Shown here: positions 6,034 to 8,995 of the stretch, one piece after another
Layout: each line of letters starts with the position of its first letter
How positions within the stretch are numbered: the first letter of the stretch is position 1
Assembly (NCBI GenBank): GCA_012514255.1
Contig: JAAZAP010000184.1
Coordinates: forward strand, 1-8,995
Length of the DNA stretch: 8,995 bases
Direction: 5' to 3'
DNA from: Bacteroidales bacterium
GTDB lineage: Bacteria; Bacteroidota; Bacteroidia; Bacteroidales; VadinHA17
The notes under the pieces: model-generated
Seen by the model: only the letters and a program-made list of their open reading frames with translations
The model's database searches: none
What the model was told of the DNA's origin: nothing
Translations under genes and position numbers: made by a program

Positions 6034-6750
6034 TCAAAAGTTCGGGCTCAGGAGATACCTTGAGTAGAACTGGTCAATATAAGCCACGGCCTCCTCGGCC
6101 TCATCAACAATACGGAAGATATTCATATCCTCCGGTGAGATGTTATGCTCTTCGTTCAGCATCACCCCGGTGACCCAGTCGAACAACCCTGACCAGTACT
6201 TGGTGCCAACCAGCACTATCGGGAAGCGCCCGATCTTCTTTGTCTGAATCAGAGTGATGGCCTCGAAGAGCTCATCAAAAGTGCCGAAGCCGCCGGGCAA
6301 TACTATGAATCCCTGGGCATACTTCATGAACATCACCTTGCGGACGAAGAAATAGTCGTATGTAATAAGCTTGTCACGGTCAATAAATGGGTTGGCCTTC
6401 TGCTCAAACGGCAGGTCAATGTTAATACCTATTGATTTGCCGTTGCCGCGTTTTGCACCTTTGTTGGCCGCCTCCATGATGCCCGGGCCACCACCGGTGA
6501 TGACACCGTAACCCTTCTGTGTCAGCTGATAGGCTATCTCTTCTGCAAGCTTGTAGTACTTATTGTTGAAATGCGTCCTGGCTGAGCCAAAGACGGCCAC
6601 GCTCGGACCAATCCTCGAAAGCTTTTCGAATCCTTCAACCAGTTCGGCAATGATCTTGAAAACCCTCCAGGAGTCCATCGTATGGATCTCATTCCAGGTC
6701 TTTGGTTCAAACGCTTCCTTTATCAGGTCCTTCTCCTTTGCTTCGTCCAT
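6034..6750 (-). CDS. LOG-family (TIGR00730) Rossmann-fold protein
   Basis: 238 residues. Landmarks: VAVFGSAR (51-58) opening the Rossmann-like fold, GGGPGIMEAANKGA (86-99), the FVRKVMF block with conserved Arg137 and Lys138, and PGGFGTFDE (152-160), the PGGxGTxxE signature of the family. Members were long called lysine decarboxylases; characterised ones are instead cytokinin riboside 5'-monophosphate phosphoribohydrolases (LOG) or related nucleotide 5'-monophosphate nucleosidases. The bacterial substrate is uncertain, so no symbol is given. An N-terminal helical extension of about 45 residues before the fold is common in this longer subgroup. The ATG at 6750-6748 starts 32 bases after the uvrA stop on the same strand, so readthrough from uvrA is likely; TATATTTA just upstream is one base from the -7 consensus and could give a second promoter. 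Confidence 0.9.
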   Translation of the reverse strand: MDEAKEKDLIKEAFEPKTWNEIHTMDSWRVFKIIAELVEGFEKLSRIGPSVAVFGSARTHFNNKYYKLAEEIAYQLTQKGYGVITGGGPGIMEAANKGAKRGNGKSIGINIDLPFEQKANPFIDRDKLITYDYFFVRKVMFMKYAQGFIVLPGGFGTFDELFEAITLIQTKKIGRFPIVLVGTKYWSGLFDWVTGVMLNEEHNISPEDMNIFRIVDEAEEAVAYIDQFYSRYLLSPNF

Positions 6751-6782
6751 ATAAATAATTTTAGGCGTTAAATATACTCTTT

Positions 6783-8995
6783 TTAGTGTTTCAGAACGGG
6801 CGCCAGAAATTGTCCCGTATAATTATCCTTTACCCCTGCTATCTTTTCAGGCGTACCCGTGAAGATGACCTCTCCTCCGCCGCGTCCACCCTCTCTGCCG
6901 AGGTCAACGATAAAGTCAGCCACCTTGATCACATCCATATTGTGTTCTATGACCATTACCGTATTGCCCCGCTCAACCAGTCTCTCAAGTACCTCCAGCA
7001 ATACCTTCACATCGTCAAAATGAAGCCCGGTAGTAGGTTCGTCAAGGATGTACAGTGTCCGCCCCGTGTCGCGCCTCGAGAGCTCTGTGGCCAGCTTGAC
7101 GCGCTGCGACTCCCCGCCGGAGAGCGTTGTTGAGGGCTGGCCCAGCCTTACATAGCCCAGACCAACATCCTGCAGGGTCTTGATCTTATGATATATTGAA
7201 GGTATGCCCTTAAAGAACTCAACTGCATCATTGATTGTCATCTCCAGGACATCATTGACCGACCGGCCCTTGTATTTAACCTCGAGGGTCTCCCTGTTGT
7301 AGCGTTTTCCCCCGCAGTCGGGGCACATAACATATACGTCCGGCAGGAAGTTCATCTCTATGGTCTTCACCCCGGCGCCCTCGCAACCCTCACACCGGCC
7401 ACCCTTAATATTGAAAGAGAACCGTCCCGGGCCGAATCCCCTGACCTTCGCGTCGGGTGTCATCGCGAAGAGGCTACGGATATCAGTGAAGACCCCGGTA
7501 TATGTAGCCGGGTTAGATCTCGGCGTTCGTCCTATGGGCGCCTGGTCAACCTCTATCACCTTATCGATATGCTCAATCCCCTCAATAGACTCATACGGCA
7601 GGGGTGCCCTTGCAGCACCGTGAAGCTTCTTCGCCAGTGCCGGGTGGAGGGTCTGGTTGATCAGTGACGACTTGCCGCTGCCGGAGACGCCGGTGATGCA
7701 GATGAATGTCCCCAGTGGCACCTTCATCGTCACCCTCTTCAGGTTATTACCGGTGGCGCCGGTGATGGTGAGAAACTTGCCGTTGCCCTCCCTCCTCTTC
7801 TTCGCGACCTCAATGGCTTTTGCACCGTTCAGGTAGGCAGCAGTCAGGGTGTCAGCCTTAAGGATCTCCTCCGGCGTGCCTTCGGCGACGATCATTCCGC
7901 CGTGGACACCGGCGCCGGGTCCTATGTCAATTATATGATCGGCACTGAGGATCATATCACGGTCGTGCTCCACAACTATGACCGAGTTGCCGGCATCGCG
8001 GAGGCTGCGCAGAGCCTCTATCAGCCTGCGGTTGTCGCGCTGGTGCAGCCCTATGCTGGGCTCATCAAGGATATACAGCACGTTGACCAGCTTAGAGCCT
8101 ATCTGTGTTGCCAGCCTGATACGCTGGCTCTCGCCGCCTGAGAGAGTGCGGGCGCCGCGGTTCAGTGCCAGGTAATCAAGCCCCACGTCAAGGAGGAATC
8201 CCAGGCGTGAGCGTATCTCCTTCAGTATCTCAGAAGCTATCATCTTTTGCCGCTCTGACATATCGTCAGTCACGTTCTCAAGGTAATCCCTGAGTTCAGT
8301 GAGATCCATCGCGGCAAGCTCACCTATATTCTTACCGCCGATGCGGAACCATAGAGCCTCCTTCTTCAGCCTCGTGCCGTTGCACTCGGGGCAGACATGG
8401 TACTGGATGTAATTCTCCCTGCCTTTCCCTTTACCGTTGGCAGCACGGCCGCTCATAGCCTCCATGTTGCCCACGTAATTGACAACCCCCTCAAAGGTCA
8501 TGAAGTAGTTTGAAGTGACCCCCAGCGGAGTATTTGACAATTTCAGCACCTCGTCAGAGCCGAAGAATATCCTGTTCTGAACATCCTCAGGGATCTCACC
8601 CACGGGGGTATCAACGGTAAAGCCGTACTTCTCGCCGAGGGCTTCAATCATCCAGAAGATCCAGATGTTACGATACTTGCCGAGTGGCTCTATCCCTCCC
8701 TTACGGATGCTTAACGAGGGATCAGGCATCATCCGGCTGATATCCACCTCCGAGATCTCTCCCAGCCCGTTGCACTTCGGGCATGCGCCCTGCGGCGAAT
8801 TGAACGAGAAAGTATGCGGCGCCGGCTCATTGTATGAGATGCCGGTGACGGGACACATCAGGTGGCGACTGTAATATCTCAGGCTGCTGTCACCGGCGTC
8901 CAACAACGCCATGATGCCGTCGCCCTGGTCAAGAGCCAGCAGCACAGCATCATGAAGCCTCTTTTCAGTCACATGGCCCACCTGGAATTTGTCAA
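6783..8995 (-). CDS. uvrA: Excinuclease ABC subunit UvrA, N-terminus cut by window edge
   Basis: The frame is open to the right edge. 736 full codons are present of a protein normally about 940 residues, so the first Walker A and part of the N-terminal region are outside. A GTG at 8981-8979 is internal: the frame continues upstream as DKFQ, matching the family. UvrA is the ATP-dependent damage sensor of nucleotide excision repair and loads UvrB. Seen in order, numbering from the GTG: first zinc motif region (43-70), CPEC (197-200), ABC signature [12 protein letters not shown] (280-291), Walker [12 protein letters not shown] (303-313), second Walker [10 protein letters not shown] (431-439), zinc motif with Cys530, Cys533, Cys553 and Cys556, second signature [12 protein letters not shown] (620-631), and [11 protein letters not shown] (644-654). 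In the first zinc motif the second cysteine is Thr46 (CPVT instead of CxxC). It is followed by the LOG-family gene 32 bases downstream. Confidence 0.97.
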   Translation of the reverse strand, partial: DKFQVGHVTEKRLHDAVLLALDQGDGIMALLDAGDSSLRYYSRHLMCPVTGISYNEPAPHTFSFNSPQGACPKCNGLGEISEVDISRMMPDPSLSIRKGGIEPLGKYRNIWIFWMIEALGEKYGFTVDTPVGEIPEDVQNRIFFGSDEVLKLSNTPLGVTSNYFMTFEGVVNYVGNMEAMSGRAANGKGKGRENYIQYHVCPECNGTRLKKEALWFRIGGKNIGELAAMDLTELRDYLENVTDDMSERQKMIASEILKEIRSRLGFLLDVGLDYLALNRGARTLSGGESQRIRLATQIGSKLVNVLYILDEPSIGLHQRDNRRLIEALRSLRDAGNSVIVVEHDRDMILSADHIIDIGPGAGVHGGMIVAEGTPEEILKADTLTAAYLNGAKAIEVAKKRREGNGKFLTITGATGNNLKRVTMKVPLGTFICITGVSGSGKSSLINQTLHPALAKKLHGAARAPLPYESIEGIEHIDKVIEVDQAPIGRTPRSNPATYTGVFTDIRSLFAMTPDAKVRGFGPGRFSFNIKGGRCEGCEGAGVKTIEMNFLPDVYVMCPDCGGKRYNRETLEVKYKGRSVNDVLEMTINDAVEFFKGIPSIYHKIKTLQDVGLGYVRLGQPSTTLSGGESQRVKLATELSRRDTGRTLYILDEPTTGLHFDDVKVLLEVLERLVERGNTVMVIEHNMDVIKVADFIVDLGREGGRGGGEVIFTGTPEKIAGVKDNYTGQFLAPVLKH

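Noticed and set aside
8979..8981. GTG as the uvrA start codon
   Set aside because: The frame continues upstream to the window edge with family-like residues (DKFQ), and a start here would omit the first Walker A domain.
1..8995. Defence island, phage or mobile element
   Set aside because: No transposase, integrase, toxin-antitoxin pair, restriction gene or CRISPR array is present; nearly all coding space is housekeeping genes.

Overview
This window is ordinary chromosomal sequence, most likely from a Bacteroidota (Bacteroidales-like) bacterium of intermediate GC content. Three things suggest this: the protein variants present (a Yip1-family membrane protein just upstream of smpB, a membrane-anchored MutS-like ATPase, a divergent MiaA); starts that mostly lack a good Shine-Dalgarno sequence; and one clean match to the Bacteroidota -7 promoter consensus TAnnTTTG. 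No phage, plasmid, transposase, CRISPR, rRNA or tRNA gene was seen.

Left part (1-1607, minus strand): a lactonase-fold beta-propeller lipoprotein whose C-terminus runs off the left edge, preceded by a PnuC-family vitamin/nucleoside transporter. A roughly 300-base gap (1608-1909) then separates pnuC from the divergently transcribed mutS-like gene. It carries a tandem GTCTGAAG repeat, a strong hairpin and a second inverted repeat.

Centre (1910-4732): a MutS-like ATPase with two predicted membrane hairpins, converging on miaA (tRNA dimethylallyltransferase). The short convergent gap holds a second copy of the GTCTGAAG/hairpin module, in the same orientation as the first, plus arrays of a 7-base repeat (consensus AWTTRCG). 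The mutS-like gene is therefore bracketed by two direct copies of one intergenic repeat family.

Right part (4733-8995): a small divergent promoter region between miaA and a two-gene plus-strand unit, the Yip1-family protein and smpB (partner of tmRNA in ribosome rescue), 8 bases apart. Then, on the minus strand and converging on smpB, come uvrA (nucleotide excision repair; its 5' end lies beyond the right edge) and a LOG/TIGR00730-family gene 32 bases downstream of it.

The genes are housekeeping functions (tRNA modification, ribosome rescue, DNA repair, vitamin uptake) in several small transcription units. I see no dedicated new system. The items most worth a second look are the repeat family around the mutS-like gene, the membrane-embedded MutS-like protein, and the missing cysteine in the first zinc motif of UvrA.
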